A stretch of 64,000 bases of DNA from Acinetobacter colistiniresistens (GCF_024582815.1 NZ_CP102099.1:3348001-3412000); one strand, 5' to 3'; counted from the stretch's first letter, positions 42,940 through 54,023 are shown. The notes: generated from the sequence alone by a model not told the origin. Translations and numbers: made by a program.

Positions 42940-44352
42940 TTACTTTTTCTTATAGAAGAAATAACCAATCGCCAAAATAACAAACCAAAGTGGACTCACC
43001 TTCAGTGATTCCAAAGTGGTTTCATCCAAGGCAAGGAAATAGATCGTTGCAAGGAAGAAAATAATCACCACCCAACAGGTAAACACGCCACCAGGCAGTT
43101 TAAATGTTGATTGCGCATGTAGCTCAGGACGATTTTTGCGATAGTTGATATAACTCCACATAATAATGATCCATACACAGATGAACAAAATCGTTGATAG
43201 CGTTGTTGCTAAAGTAAAAGCTGTTACTTCATCATTGGTGCCCGTTTGTAATTTATAAACAAACTGAACGAATGCACCAATAAAGATACAGATTGATGAG
43301 AAAATCAAAGCTTTTGCAGGAACTGCAGACTTAGATAATTTACCAAACAGCTTCGGTGCTTGTTCATCCGTCGATAAACCAAACAACATACGGCTGGTTG
43401 AGAATACACCACTGTTCATGGATGACATCACTGAAGATAACACCACCAAGTTCATGATAATCGCAGCAGAAGCAATCCCTGCTTGCGAGAAGATGTTGAC
43501 GAATGGACTAACTTTAGGATTGATTTGATCCCAAGGCGTGACACACATCACCACGAACAATGCCAATACATAGAAAATAATGATACGGATTGGAATCGAG
43601 TTAATCGCTTTCGGTAAGTTGCGCTTTGGATCTTGCGTTTCAGCAGCCGTGGTACCAACCAATTCCACCCCGACAAAGGCGAAAATTGCAATCTGGAAGC
43701 CAGCCAAGAAACCGTCAAGGCCTTTCGGGAACATCCCACCATGTGTCCAAAGGTTTGAAACGCTTGCAACCGTACCCGTGGCATTGGTAAATCCAGTAAA
43801 GATCATCCACAAACCCACAGCAATCAAGACAATGATCGCCGTGATCTTCACCATCGCAAACCAGAACTCCATTTCACCGAATAGTTTTACGGTGACCAAG
43901 TTCAAGCCCAGTACAAAAGCAATAGCAACAGTACTAATCAGTAAACCACCCAATGGGGTAAATGACTCACCACCATTAAAGAATTCAAGATAGTAAATAA
44001 TGGCCGATAAATCTGCGATACCAATGGTCACCCAACACAGCCAGTAGGTCCAGCCGACAAAATAACCTGCCCAAGGGCCAATTAAATCAGTCGATAAATC
44101 AATAAAAGACTTGTAGTTAAGGTTGGATAATAACAATTCTCCCAATGCACGCATTACAAAGAACACCATCAAACCAATGGTCATATAAATAAACAGAATA
44201 GATGGTCCAGCCAAACTAATGGTTTTACCAGACCCCATGAACAACCCTGTTCCGATTGCACCGCCAATCGCAATCAACTGTAGATGTCGATTAGATAGAC
44301 TACGGTGAAGTCCGCTTTGCTCAGCAGCCTCACTCAGATTTTGATTCGACAT
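42940..44352 (-). CDS. Amino acid permease (AAT/APC family, CycA-like)
   Basis: The 470-residue product has 12 membrane helices and begins with a hydrophilic tail, then LQLIAIGGAIGTGLFMGSGK, the APC substrate-binding signature. The helix 3 and loop region YWLCWVTIGIADLSAI and MSSMNSGVFSTSRMLFGLS are as in the CycA (D-Ala, D-Ser, Gly) subgroup of equal length. It imports a small amino acid with protons. No regulator is adjacent; 800 bases of noncoding DNA lie upstream. Confidence 0.82.
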   Translation of the reverse strand: MSNQNLSEAAEQSGLHRSLSNRHLQLIAIGGAIGTGLFMGSGKTISLAGPSILFIYMTIGLMVFFVMRALGELLLSNLNYKSFIDLSTDLIGPWAGYFVGWTYWLCWVTIGIADLSAIIYYLEFFNGGESFTPLGGLLISTVAIAFVLGLNLVTVKLFGEMEFWFAMVKITAIIVLIAVGLWMIFTGFTNATGTVASVSNLWTHGGMFPKGLDGFLAGFQIAIFAFVGVELVGTTAAETQDPKRNLPKAINSIPIRIIIFYVLALFVVMCVTPWDQINPKVSPFVNIFSQAGIASAAIIMNLVVLSSVMSSMNSGVFSTSRMLFGLSTDEQAPKLFGKLSKSAVPAKALIFSSICIFIGAFVQFVYKLQTGTNDEVTAFTLATTLSTILFICVWIIIMWSYINYRKNRPELHAQSTFKLPGGVFTCWVVIIFFLATIYFLALDETTLESLKVSPLWFVILAIGYFFYKKK

Positions 44353-45149
44353 TTTACAAAAACTCTCCAGTGTTTTTAATTCATTAACTAAAGTCCACTC
44401 TCAATAACGATTCGTACTATTTTCGGTATCTTTTCTCGTTATCTATAAATTGGCTGACTTTAGCTAAGCAATTTTTACCTGTATTTTTCAAGTTAAATAC
44501 AATTGAATTCGATCATACGCACAAGGCCAAAACAATACAATGAACTTATCAGGACAACACAGGTAAGACCAAAACGAATTATAAAAAAGAACACTAAACT
44601 TAGCCGAGCTGTTCTTTTCTATTCCAAAACATCCATCCAAAAATTGATTTATAATTCAATCATTAGATAAAAATCTCTGTGTACGTTTAATATGTTCTTT
44701 GCTGAATGTTGCATTTATAGCTAAGCAATTTAATTGGATCATATATAAACGCTTTCACACCCACTTCTTATATCTCCTTATCCTCTACACCATTAATACT
44801 TGGTGTTTGCACAAAATAAGGCACAATAATGCCAATATTTCATTCCGCTTTGCATGAGCAATATCTATGCCATCAAATCGTCATCTCATGACATCAGATT
44901 AAGCAAACATAGCCCTCCCATCCTTGGAAAAAGTGAATTGAACAAAAAAAGTGATTGCTAAAAACACACTGTCTATAACTTGTAAAAGTTGTATATCATG
45001 TTATTTTTCTGAGCACTTCCCTTTAACCAATCTGCGACGAAATCATGCCGTCTTCGTTTTGTTATTCCTTAAACAACGATTAGCATTGTTAGAAATTTTC
45101 GTCCTGATTCTTTTTTATCTAATTTTAAGAAAGTTTTCAATTTTATCTT
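44353..45149. other. Long intergenic region between the permease gene and radA
   Basis: About 800 AT-rich bases. It contains the promoters of both divergent genes. TAGCTAAGCAATTT occurs twice (44461-44474 and 44718-44731). A 70-codon frame at 44951-45163 overlaps the radA start and is not credible. No RNA gene was recognised. Confidence 0.4.
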
Positions 45150-46538
45150 ATGGCAAAAATTAAAACCGTTTACCGATGTGAACAATGTGGTGCAGACCAT
45201 CCCAAATGGACGGGTCAATGTACTGAATGTGGCGAATGGAATAGTCTGCTTGAGGTTCGTATCGAGCCAGCAGTAACACATCGTGGCCAGCCTAAAATAG
45301 GTGGCTATGCAGGACAAGCGTCTAGTATCACTACGCTCAACCAAGTCACAGTCTCCAATGAAAGCCGTGTTCCAACAGGGATTAGCGAATTCGATCGCGT
45401 GCTCGGTGGGGGGTTAGTTATTGGATCTGTTGTATTAATCGGTGGTGACCCAGGGATTGGTAAATCAACCATCCTACTGCAAACCGCAACGCATATGGCC
45501 AGCAAAAAAAGTACAGCCCTGTACGTCACAGGTGAAGAATCTTTATCGCAAGTGGCTTTACGTGCACAACGTTTAGATCTACCGACAGACTCACTCAAAG
45601 TCATGGCGGAAACCTGTGTAGAACGTATCTGTGAAGTACTGGCACAAGAACGCCCAGTGGTGGCCATCCTCGATTCGATTCAAACCTTATATACCGAGAC
45701 TTTACAGTCTGCCCCAGGGGGTGTTTCACAGATTCGTGAATCTGCTGCCTTACTGACACGTTTCGCCAAAAATAGTGGCACCGCTTTGTTTATTGTCGGT
45801 CATGTCACCAAAGAAGGCTCTCTTGCAGGTCCTCGTGTTTTAGAACATATGGTCGATTGTGTACTCTACTTTGAAGGACAATCTGATTCTCGCTACCGTA
45901 TGATTCGTGCGGTAAAGAACCGTTTTGGTGCGGTTAATGAACTCGGTGTGTTTGGCATGACCGATAAAGGTCTGCGTGAGGTTGCCAACCCATCGGCGAT
46001 TTTTCTGAGTCGTTATGATGAAGCCATTCCGGGCTCTATTGTGATGATTAGCCGTGAAGGTACTCGCCCACTACTGGTTGAGGTGCAAGCACTGGTTGAT
46101 GATGCGCATGGGCAACCCCGTCGTGTTGCACTCGGTTTAGAACAAAACCGTTTGAATATGTTGCTTGCAGTCATGCACAGACATGGTGGTGTACAAACCT
46201 CAGGACAGGATGTTTATGTCAATGTTGTCGGTGGTTTAAAAATTACTGAAACTGGCTCAGATTTGGCTGTATTACTTGCCTGTGCTTCCAGTTTAAGAGG
46301 CAAAGCCCTACCACAGCAATTGGCTGTCTTTGGCGAAGTTGGGCTCTCTGGCGAAATTCGTCCTGTACCCAATGGTCAGGAACGTTTAAAAGAAGCGGTC
46401 AAACATGGCTTTAAGTATGTGATTTTACCTCGAGGCAATGCGCCACAAAAAACAATTGAAGGTGTTCAAATCATTGCGGTCGCACGTTTGCATGAAGCTT
46501 TGACTGAAGCAATGCAATTGAGTGATGAATTGACATAA
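45150..46538 (+). CDS. radA: DNA repair protein RadA
   Basis: The 462-residue product has the four-Cys zinc finger at the start (YRCEQCGADHPKWTGQCTEC), a RecA-like ATPase with Walker A GGDPGIGKSTILLQ and the RadA-specific KNRFGAVNELGVF, and a Lon-like C-terminal domain (SGQDVYVNVVGGLKITETGS). It helps branch migration in recombination and in transformation. It is complete and starts at an ATG matching the zinc finger. Confidence 0.97.
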   Translation: MAKIKTVYRCEQCGADHPKWTGQCTECGEWNSLLEVRIEPAVTHRGQPKIGGYAGQASSITTLNQVTVSNESRVPTGISEFDRVLGGGLVIGSVVLIGGDPGIGKSTILLQTATHMASKKSTALYVTGEESLSQVALRAQRLDLPTDSLKVMAETCVERICEVLAQERPVVAILDSIQTLYTETLQSAPGGVSQIRESAALLTRFAKNSGTALFIVGHVTKEGSLAGPRVLEHMVDCVLYFEGQSDSRYRMIRAVKNRFGAVNELGVFGMTDKGLREVANPSAIFLSRYDEAIPGSIVMISREGTRPLLVEVQALVDDAHGQPRRVALGLEQNRLNMLLAVMHRHGGVQTSGQDVYVNVVGGLKITETGSDLAVLLACASSLRGKALPQQLAVFGEVGLSGEIRPVPNGQERLKEAVKHGFKYVILPRGNAPQKTIEGVQIIAVARLHEALTEAMQLSDELT

Positions 46539-46620
46539 AAAAACATACTTTTCTTATTGAAATTCCATGCAAATACCTTCATAAATACATTTACGAATTG
46601 GATTTAAATAGGAATTTTCG

Positions 46621-47616
46621 ATGAAAGCAAAGCAGCGTAGTTTAGTCGCAGCGCTTTTAATGGCAACTTTGGTTGCTGCACCACTTGCAGAAGCAAAACG
46701 TGCAGGTGGTGGTAAAAGTCATGGGATGAGCCGCTCTAGTTCATCTAGTCAATCTTATAACCAGTCTTATCAACAGCCACGTCAAGCTGCTCCTGCACCA
46801 CAACAAGCTGCTCCGCAGAAGTCTGGCCCAGGTGTTGGTTCAATGGTTGCTGCGGGTGTTGCTGGTGCTGCGATTGGTGCTGTAGCCGCGAATGCGTTAG
46901 CAGATGACAAGCAACACAACCCAACTGCAACTGAGCAGCAGGCAACCAATGCTCAAGCGGCTCAACAGCAACAAGCTCAACAGCAAGAGAAAAAAGGCGG
47001 CATTCCAACGTGGATATGGCTATTGTTAATTGCTGGGGGTGCCTTCTTTATTTTCCGTCGATTCAGCGGTAAACAAAAAGTTGCAGCAAACAACCCTTAC
47101 GCACCAAATAACAATGGTCAGAACAATTTCACTCGTCAAGCTGCACCTCAAGCAAATGATAACACCAATATTTTTGGTCAATCTGTAAATGGTGGCGCTG
47201 CACCGCAAGCACCGTTTGGTAGTGCATCAATGAATAGTGGCAACCAATTACCAGATGGTACGGAACCTGCTGCATTCTTACGTATTGCACGTCAACGCTT
47301 TAACCACATTCAATCAGTTAACAGTGCCAGTAATGTTGAAGAAATTCGCCGTTACTTAACCCCTGAACTGTACGATTCAATGTACAACGACATCATGTCA
47401 AACCAAGACCAAGACGTTGCTGAGTTTAGTAACCTCAATGCAATGGTAGTTGAAAGCGCAACTGAAAATGGTCAATACGTTGTAAGCGTACGCTTTACAG
47501 GTACAGTAAGTGAAGACTTAAACAGCTTGCCACAACCATTCACTGAAATCTGGCATTTTGTAAAACCTGCCGGTTCACAACAAGATTGGGTTGTTGCGGG
47601 TATCCAACAAGCTTAA
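46621..47616 (+). CDS. Tim44-like domain protein with signal peptide
   Basis: The 331-residue product has a signal peptide (about 1-25, LVAALLMATLVAAPLAEA), a Ser/Gln/Pro-rich low-complexity stretch, a Gly/Ala helix, then a second membrane segment (IPTWIWLLLIAGGAFFIFRR), another disordered part, and the C-terminal Tim44-like domain (about 210-331, FLRIARQRFNHIQSVN to IWHFVKP). Such bacterial TimA-like proteins sit in the inner membrane; their role is not firm. A separate + strand unit from radA, with a strong terminator after. Confidence 0.85.
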   Translation: MKAKQRSLVAALLMATLVAAPLAEAKRAGGGKSHGMSRSSSSSQSYNQSYQQPRQAAPAPQQAAPQKSGPGVGSMVAAGVAGAAIGAVAANALADDKQHNPTATEQQATNAQAAQQQQAQQQEKKGGIPTWIWLLLIAGGAFFIFRRFSGKQKVAANNPYAPNNNGQNNFTRQAAPQANDNTNIFGQSVNGGAAPQAPFGSASMNSGNQLPDGTEPAAFLRIARQRFNHIQSVNSASNVEEIRRYLTPELYDSMYNDIMSNQDQDVAEFSNLNAMVVESATENGQYVVSVRFTGTVSEDLNSLPQPFTEIWHFVKPAGSQQDWVVAGIQQA

Positions 47617-47629
47617 TGCTTTGTGAAAT

Positions 47630-47660
47630 AAAAAAGAGCTGTTTTTAACAGCTCTTTTTT
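47630..47660. terminator. Terminator of the Tim44-like gene
   Basis: AAAAAAGAGCTGTT and AACAGCTCTTTTTT pair with a tiny loop, 13 bases past the stop, ending in a T-run. Confidence 0.9.
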
Positions 47661-47661
47661 A

Positions 47662-47880
47662 TTGGCTGAATATTATAGAAACAAAACATCAAAACTAAAA
47701 AAAGCCACTCTCTATATCGGAGAATGGCGGAGTGTAAATAGAACAACATTTTATGTTTATTATTACCGTGAAAACACAACCTCGCACGATCTGTCTCTTG
47801 ATACTAACGGATATGATCATAGAAAAACTATTCCTCTTTTGGGGAATATAGCCGACTTTGTTGGGATCATTTTAGCTTAA
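47662..47880 (+). CDS. Doubtful 72-codon frame
   Basis: A TTG-initiated frame directly after a terminator encodes a basic, Tyr-rich product whose end (IPLLGNIADFVGIILA) has a hydrophobic stretch. No RBS of note and no family was recognised. It may be a remnant of a longer gene. It ends 13 bases before the octamer repeat array. Confidence 0.25.
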   Translation: MAEYYRNKTSKLKKATLYIGEWRSVNRTTFYVYYYRENTTSHDLSLDTNGYDHRKTIPLLGNIADFVGIILA

Positions 47881-47893
47881 CTCAAATCCCCCA

Positions 47894-48117
47894 CTATTCA
47901 GCTATTCAGCTATTCAGCTATTCAGCTATTCAGCTATTCAGCTATTCAGCTATTCAGCTATTCAGCTATTCAGCTATTCAGCTATTCAGCTATTCAGCTA
48001 TTCAGCTATTCAGCTATTCAGCTATTCAGCTATTCAGCTATTCAGCTATTCAGCTATTCAGCTATTCAGCTATTCAGCTATTCAGCTATTCAGCTATTCA
48101 GCTATTCAGCTATTCAG
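47894..48117. repeat. 28-copy tandem octamer repeat
   Basis: The unit CTATTCAG is repeated exactly 28 times without a mismatch over 224 bases. It lies between a terminator and a doubtful ORF on the left and the pit terminator on the right, outside any credible gene. An octamer changes reading phase with each copy. All three + frames through the array are open, and all three - frames have stops. The array is probably a variable-number locus caused by slipped-strand mispairing. Confidence 0.97.
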
Positions 48118-48202
48118 GACAGCATACGCTTACCTATTTCGAAAGACCAACTGATACCCAAAACCAACCAATCTTAAAGAAACCCCGATAACAGGCATAA
48201 AA

Positions 48203-48227
48203 AAAGCTTTGCCGAAGCAAAGCTTTT
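48203..48227. terminator. Terminator of pit
   Basis: AAAGCTTTGC and GCAAAGCTTT pair around CGAA, with A-run left and T-rich right, 34 bases past the pit stop. Confidence 0.75.
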
Positions 48228-48260
48228 ACATTCCGTCTTAAACGCAACAATTTATTTGCA

Positions 48261-49892
48261 TTATGAAACGAACTGCAAGAATAACCAGTATAAGCCGCCC
48301 GATAAAGCAATCGTCGCTGGCAAAGTAAAGATCCACGCTGAAAGAATGGTTTTCACTGTTGCGAAGTTCAAACCTGATTTATTCGCAACCATAGTACCCG
48401 CAACCGCACTATTTAATACATGTGTTGTTGATACAGGCATACCTAAGCCATCCGCTGCTGCAATGGTACTCATTGCGACAAGCTCAGCCGACATCCCCTG
48501 ACCGTAAGTCATGTGGTTCTTACCAATACGCTCGCCAACAGTCACCACAATACGCTTCCAACCGACCATGGTACCAAGACCCAATGCCAATGCAACTGCG
48601 ACTTTCACCCAGTTCGGAATGTATTGAAGAAATGAATCCAAGCTACTACGGTATTCTTTAACTACTTTCGCTTGATCTTTATCCATTTCAGGTAAAGCTT
48701 CTGCTTTATCTAAACGCTTGAAGGTCGTGGTACTTAAATACATGTCGTTACGGATTTCACTGACAGCGGCTTCAGGAATCGCCTTAAGATCGCCATAACC
48801 GGCAACACGGTTACCCAAGTGTGCAGTCATGCTTGCAAGTGCAGGTACAACTTCATCTGTTTGTTCTTTGGTTTGGATATATTTGGTTAATACATCACGT
48901 GCCTTTTCATCCGTCAGCTCATTTTGGTTAACATTCAACACGGTTGCTGTCTGTGCAGAAAGCTGTTCAAAAGACTGTAATTGCTGGGCATCTAAATTTT
49001 TGTTTAACGAATAAGCCAATGGCACCAAACCGATCAAGATCAACATGATCAGGCCCATACCTTTTTGACCATCGTTTGAACCATGGGCAAAACTTACACC
49101 CGTACAGGTGAAAATCAGAATAGCGCGAATGAGTGGTGGTGGTGGCTTATTGCCTTCAGGCGGCTGAAACAGCTCCATTTGGCGTTTAAAGACTTTCTTC
49201 ACCAATAAGAATAAGATGGCTGCAAATGCAAAACCAATCAATGGAGAGAATAATAGCGCCTTACCAACTTTAATCACCTGATCCATATCAATACCACTGC
49301 TGGTCGCACCAACTGAAGCATTCAAGAAATGGTTCATGATACCCACACCTAAAATCGAACCGATTAAAGTGTGTGAACTTGATGCAGGAATTCCTAAGAA
49401 CCACGTACCCAGATTCCAGAGAATTGCTGCGATTAACAATGCAAAAACCATCGCAAAGCCAGCGCCGCTGCCGACATTCATGATCATTTCTACAGGAAGT
49501 AATGCAATAATACCGTACGCAACTGCGCCACTCGCTACCATAACTCCAAGGAAGTTACAGAAACCAGCCCACATCACTGCTGCTGGAGCAGGTAATGCAT
49601 TGGTATAAATAACCGTCGCTACAGCGTTTGCCGTATCGTGAAAACCATTTACAAATTCAAAGCCTAAAGCAATGAAAAGTGCCGTCGATAAAAGAATAAC
49701 TGAATATAAACTTAAAGGCGGTACATGTGCCAAATCAGCGCTGAGCTGAAAACCGATATAAATCAGTGTTGCAACAATAACTGTTAAGAACACCGGCATA
49801 AAAAATTTCGGTGTTGGTACATGTACATTCGTCGATTTTGCCTGAGAGCTGGCAAGCGGTGAATCCGAAACAGGAGGAAGATTAGAATTCAT
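48261..49892 (-). CDS. pit: Low-affinity inorganic phosphate transporter
   Basis: From ATG 49892 the product is 543 residues. The frame extends upstream to 49979 but would cover the Pho box. It has about ten helices in two repeats, each with the Pit signature: FVNGFHDTANAVATVIYT and SFAHGSNDGQKGMGLIML. A long cytoplasmic loop (about 265-450) separates halves. It imports metal-phosphate with protons. A good PhoB-type site lies 49 bases upstream, which is unusual for Pit in E. coli. Confidence 0.93.
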   Translation of the reverse strand: MNSNLPPVSDSPLASSQAKSTNVHVPTPKFFMPVFLTVIVATLIYIGFQLSADLAHVPPLSLYSVILLSTALFIALGFEFVNGFHDTANAVATVIYTNALPAPAAVMWAGFCNFLGVMVASGAVAYGIIALLPVEMIMNVGSGAGFAMVFALLIAAILWNLGTWFLGIPASSSHTLIGSILGVGIMNHFLNASVGATSSGIDMDQVIKVGKALLFSPLIGFAFAAILFLLVKKVFKRQMELFQPPEGNKPPPPLIRAILIFTCTGVSFAHGSNDGQKGMGLIMLILIGLVPLAYSLNKNLDAQQLQSFEQLSAQTATVLNVNQNELTDEKARDVLTKYIQTKEQTDEVVPALASMTAHLGNRVAGYGDLKAIPEAAVSEIRNDMYLSTTTFKRLDKAEALPEMDKDQAKVVKEYRSSLDSFLQYIPNWVKVAVALALGLGTMVGWKRIVVTVGERIGKNHMTYGQGMSAELVAMSTIAAADGLGMPVSTTHVLNSAVAGTMVANKSGLNFATVKTILSAWIFTLPATIALSGGLYWLFLQFVS

Positions 49893-49940
49893 GTAGACGG
49901 TTAGGGGATAATAAAATCCCCTGTATTGTTTAATTAAATT

Positions 49941-49958
49941 ATGACAATTATATGACAA
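49941..49958 (-). promoter_or_regulatory. Pho-box-like direct repeat upstream of pit
   Basis: On the minus strand TTGTCAT-ATAA-TTGTCAT gives two 7-bp repeats with a 4-base AT spacer. Each matches 6 of 7 bases of the PhoB consensus half-site CTGTCAT at the right 11-bp period. It lies 49 bases before the pit start. Confidence 0.7.
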
Positions 49959-50330
49959 AGGACTGTCACATAAAGCCAAAATTTCATGTTTTCCTCACAT
50001 TTTTTTGTATTTTCTTACAATAAATACGCCCTGTATTTTATTTTAGTTAATAAAAAACAATACATTATAAAAACAAAAACACCATAAGAACTGTTTGTCT
50101 GATTTTGCAACAAATGCTACGAAATATGACATCGAATTGTCACATTTCGAACAACCTGTTTTCTTTTTAAGCATTATCCAATTCAATTATGACAACTTCG
50201 TGAAGCTTTTATGACATTTTATGAATGAACTAATGGAATCATCTTGCTGACTGCTGAAAATACGCGCTTTGGCGTAGCTTCTGTTACAATGCCCCTGCTT
50301 TTTATCTTCATCAGCTCCTGGGGTTCCTGA

Positions 50331-53300
50331 ATGTCCACGCTTACCACCCTACAATCACTTCTTGCCCAACGTATCCTGATTATTGATGGCGCAATGGGAA
50401 CCATGATTCAACGCCATAAATTAGAAGAAGAAGATTATCGTGGTGAACGTTTTGTAGATTGGGCATCAGACCTAAAAGGCAATAACGACTTATTGGTATT
50501 AACCCAGCCAAAAATTATTCAAGGCATCCACGAAGCCTACTTGGATGCAGGTGCGGACATTATTGAAACCAACAGCTTTAACGGCACCCGTGTTTCAATG
50601 TCGGATTATCACATGGAAGATCTTGTTCCAGAGATCAACCGTGAAGCGGCACGTTTAGCGCGTGCAGCATGTGACAAATACTCGACCCCAGAAAAACCAC
50701 GTTTTGTGGCAGGTGTACTCGGCCCGACCTCACGTACCTGTTCAATCTCGCCGAATGTCAATGATCCGGCTTTCCGTAATATTACTTTTGATGAACTCAA
50801 AGAAAACTATATTGAAGCTGCCCATGCCCTGATTGAAGGCGGTGCTGACATTCTGTTGATCGAAACTGTATTTGATACTTTGAACTGTAAGGCTGCAATC
50901 TTTGCGGTGAAAGAGGTATTCAAGCAAATTGGTCATGAACTGCCATTGATGATTTCAGGCACCATTACCGATGCATCTGGCCGTACCTTAACAGGTCAAA
51001 CCGCAGAAGCCTTCTGGAACTCGGTACGTCATGGCGATTTACTCTCGATTGGTTTTAACTGTGCCTTGGGTGCAGATGCCATGCGTCCACATGTGAAAAC
51101 GATTTCTGATGTTGCAGATACCTTCATTTCTGCCCATCCTAATGCGGGTTTACCGAATGCCTTCGGTGAATATGATGAAACGCCTGAACAAACGGCAGCA
51201 TTCATTAAAGAATTTGCTGAAAGTGGTTTGATCAATATCACGGGCGGTTGCTGTGGTACCACACCTGACCATATTCGTGCCATTTACAATGCAGTCAAAG
51301 ACATTCAGCCACGTCAAGTGCCTGAAACTGTTCCTGCCTGCCGTTTAAGTGGTTTAGAACCATTTAACATTGATGAAAATTCATTATTCGTGAATGTTGG
51401 TGAACGTACCAACGTGACGGGTTCAAAAAAATTCCTACGTCTCATCCGTGAAGAGAACTTTGCCGAAGCTTTAGAAGTGGCTCAGCAACAGGTTGAAGCT
51501 GGTGCACAGATCATCGACATCAACATGGATGAAGGGATGCTCGATTCGCAAAATGCGATGGTGCACTTCCTCAACCTCGTCGCATCTGAACCAGATATCT
51601 CTCGTGTGCCGATCATGATTGACTCATCGAAATGGGAAATCATTGAAGCGGGCTTAAAGTGTGTACAAGGTAAACCAGTCGTCAACTCAATTTCCTTAAA
51701 AGAAGGTTATGACGAGTTTGTCGAAAAAGCACGTTTATGTCGTCAATACGGTGCTGCGATTATTGTCATGGCCTTTGATGAAGCAGGTCAGGCTGATACC
51801 GCTGCACGGAAGCGTGAAATCTGTAAACGCTCTTATGATGTTTTGGTCAATGATGTCGGCTTCCCTGCTGAAGATATTATTTTTGACCCGAACGTATTTG
51901 CAGTGGCAACAGGGATTGAAGAACATAACAATTACGGCGTCGACTTTATTGAGGCTACAGGTTGGATTAAACAAAACTTGCCGCATGCCATGATCTCAGG
52001 CGGTGTCTCTAACGTATCGTTCTCTTTCCGTGGTAATGAACCAGTGCGTGAAGCGATTCACTCGGTATTCCTTTACCATGCCATTAAACAAGGCATGACC
52101 ATGGGGATCGTGAACGCTGGTCAAATGGCGATTTACGACGATATTCCAAAAGAACTAAAAGATGCGGTTGAAGATGTGGTTCTGAATCAGAACCAAGGTG
52201 AATCGGGTCAAAACGCGACAGAAAAACTGCTTGAAGTGGCTGAAAAATACCGTGGTCATACTGGCGCACAACGTGAAGCTGAAAACCTTGAATGGCGCAA
52301 TGAATCGGTTGAAAAACGTCTTGAATATGCCTTAGTCAAAGGTATTACCACGTATATCGATGAAGATACCGAAGAAGCTCGTTTAAAAGCTAAACGTCCA
52401 CTCGATGTGATTGAAGGTGCATTGATGGATGGCATGAACGTGGTTGGTGACTTGTTTGGTTCAGGTAAAATGTTCCTACCACAAGTGGTGAAATCTGCAC
52501 GTGTAATGAAACAAGCCGTGGCATGGCTGAACCCGTACATCGAAGCTGAAAAAACAGGAAGCCAGTCTAAAGGTAAAGTGTTGATGGCAACTGTAAAAGG
52601 TGACGTACACGATATTGGTAAAAATATCGTGGGCGTGGTCTTGGGTTGTAATGGTTATGACATCGTTGATCTTGGTGTGATGGTCCCTGCGGAAAAAATC
52701 TTGCAAACTGCGATTGATGAAAAATGTGACATCATCGGTTTGTCTGGTTTAATCACCCCATCTTTGGATGAAATGGTGTTTGTTGCCAAAGAGATGCAGC
52801 GTAAAGGCTTTAATATCCCATTGTTGATTGGTGGTGCAACCACATCGAAAGCCCATACCGCAGTCAAGATTGATCCGCAATATCAAAATGATGCAGTGAT
52901 CTATGTGGCCGACGCCTCTCGTGCAGTGGGGGTGGCAACGACCCTATTATCAAAAGAAATGCGTGGCAATTTTATTGCTGAGCATCGCGCTGAATATGCC
53001 AAGATTCGTGAACGCCTAGCCAATAAGCAACCGAAAGCAGCCAAACTCAGTTATGCCGAATCGATTGAAAATGGTTTCAAAGTGGATGACAACTATATCC
53101 CACCGATTCCAAATAGCTTAGGCACGCAAGTCATTACCAATTATCCATTGGCGACCTTGGTTGAATATTTTGACTGGACGCCATTCTTTATCTCTTGGAG
53201 TTTGGCGGGTAAATTCCCGAAAATCCTGACAGATGAAGTTGTGGGTGAAGCGGCAACTGATTTGTATAACCAAGCACAAGCGATGTTGAAAGACATTATC

Positions 53301-54017
53301 GAGAATCATCGTTTTGATGCACGTGCTGTATTTGGTTTATACCCTGCACAACGTACAGGTGCAGATACCGTCAGCGTGTTTGATGAAGCTGGTCAAAAAG
53401 TTACGCATACTTTTGAGCATATTCGTCAGCAATCAGACAAAGTCACAGGCAAACCAAATTTATCTTTAGCGGACTTTATTAGTACTTCTAAAGACAATAC
53501 CGATTATCTTGGTGGTTTCACTGTATCGATCTTTGGTGCTGAAGAATTGGCAAATGAATATAAAGCCAAAGGTGATGATTACTCTGCAATTTTAGTTCAG
53601 TCTTTGGCTGACCGTTTTGCCGAAGCTTTTGCTGAGCATTTGCATGAGCGTATCCGTAAAGAGTTCTGGGGCTATAAAGCCGATGAGACTCTAGATAATG
53701 AAGCGCTGATCAAAGAGAAGTATGTGGGTATTCGTCCTGCACCAGGTTACCCTGCTTGCCCAGAGCATTCTGAAAAAGCGGTGTTATTTGACTGGTTAGG
53801 TTCGGAAGCGAAAATTGGTACCAAGTTGACTGAACACTTTGCGATGATGCCACCTTCTTCTGTCAGTGGTTTCTATTATTCGCATCCTGAAAGTGAATAC
53901 TTTAACGTAGGCAAGATTTCTCAAGATCAGCTTGAGGATTATGCCAAACGTAAAGGCTGGACACTGGATGAAGCGAAGCGTTGGTTAGCGCCGAATTTAG
54001 ATGATTCGATTGGTTAA
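50331..54017 (+). CDS. metH: Cobalamin-dependent methionine synthase
   Basis: The 1228-residue product is full length with the four domains in order. The homocysteine domain (about 1-330) starts [16 protein letters not shown] and has zinc ligands in [10 protein letters not shown] and [13 protein letters not shown]. The pterin domain (about 350-610) has [18 protein letters not shown] and [12 protein letters not shown]. The B12 domain (about 650-900) has the cobalt-binding His in [14 protein letters not shown]. The reactivation domain (about 910-1228) has [17 protein letters not shown]. It methylates homocysteine using methyltetrahydrofolate. No cobalamin riboswitch is seen in the 350-base leader. 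Confidence 0.97.
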   Translation: MSTLTTLQSLLAQRILIIDGAMGTMIQRHKLEEEDYRGERFVDWASDLKGNNDLLVLTQPKIIQGIHEAYLDAGADIIETNSFNGTRVSMSDYHMEDLVPEINREAARLARAACDKYSTPEKPRFVAGVLGPTSRTCSISPNVNDPAFRNITFDELKENYIEAAHALIEGGADILLIETVFDTLNCKAAIFAVKEVFKQIGHELPLMISGTITDASGRTLTGQTAEAFWNSVRHGDLLSIGFNCALGADAMRPHVKTISDVADTFISAHPNAGLPNAFGEYDETPEQTAAFIKEFAESGLINITGGCCGTTPDHIRAIYNAVKDIQPRQVPETVPACRLSGLEPFNIDENSLFVNVGERTNVTGSKKFLRLIREENFAEALEVAQQQVEAGAQIIDINMDEGMLDSQNAMVHFLNLVASEPDISRVPIMIDSSKWEIIEAGLKCVQGKPVVNSISLKEGYDEFVEKARLCRQYGAAIIVMAFDEAGQADTAARKREICKRSYDVLVNDVGFPAEDIIFDPNVFAVATGIEEHNNYGVDFIEATGWIKQNLPHAMISGGVSNVSFSFRGNEPVREAIHSVFLYHAIKQGMTMGIVNAGQMAIYDDIPKELKDAVEDVVLNQNQGESGQNATEKLLEVAEKYRGHTGAQREAENLEWRNESVEKRLEYALVKGITTYIDEDTEEARLKAKRPLDVIEGALMDGMNVVGDLFGSGKMFLPQVVKSARVMKQAVAWLNPYIEAEKTGSQSKGKVLMATVKGDVHDIGKNIVGVVLGCNGYDIVDLGVMVPAEKILQTAIDEKCDIIGLSGLITPSLDEMVFVAKEMQRKGFNIPLLIGGATTSKAHTAVKIDPQYQNDAVIYVADASRAVGVATTLLSKEMRGNFIAEHRAEYAKIRERLANKQPKAAKLSYAESIENGFKVDDNYIPPIPNSLGTQVITNYPLATLVEYFDWTPFFISWSLAGKFPKILTDEVVGEAATDLYNQAQAMLKDIIENHRFDARAVFGLYPAQRTGADTVSVFDEAGQKVTHTFEHIRQQSDKVTGKPNLSLADFISTSKDNTDYLGGFTVSIFGAEELANEYKAKGDDYSAILVQSLADRFAEAFAEHLHERIRKEFWGYKADETLDNEALIKEKYVGIRPAPGYPACPEHSEKAVLFDWLGSEAKIGTKLTEHFAMMPPSSVSGFYYSHPESEYFNVGKISQDQLEDYAKRKGWTLDEAKRWLAPNLDDSIG

Positions 54018-54023
54018 TTGAAT

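Noticed and set aside
44951..45163. 70-codon + frame before radA
   Set aside because: It overlaps the radA start in another frame, is Leu/Ile-rich by AT bias and has no family.
45069..45344. Minus-strand frame across the radA zinc finger
   Set aside because: It is an antisense frame over a conserved domain.
47894..48117. CRISPR-like array
   Set aside because: The unit is an 8-base simple repeat with no spacers and no cas genes nearby.
50000..50330. Cobalamin or SAM riboswitch upstream of metH
   Set aside because: No conserved core or stem set could be traced; only AT-rich sequence with TGACA motifs is seen.
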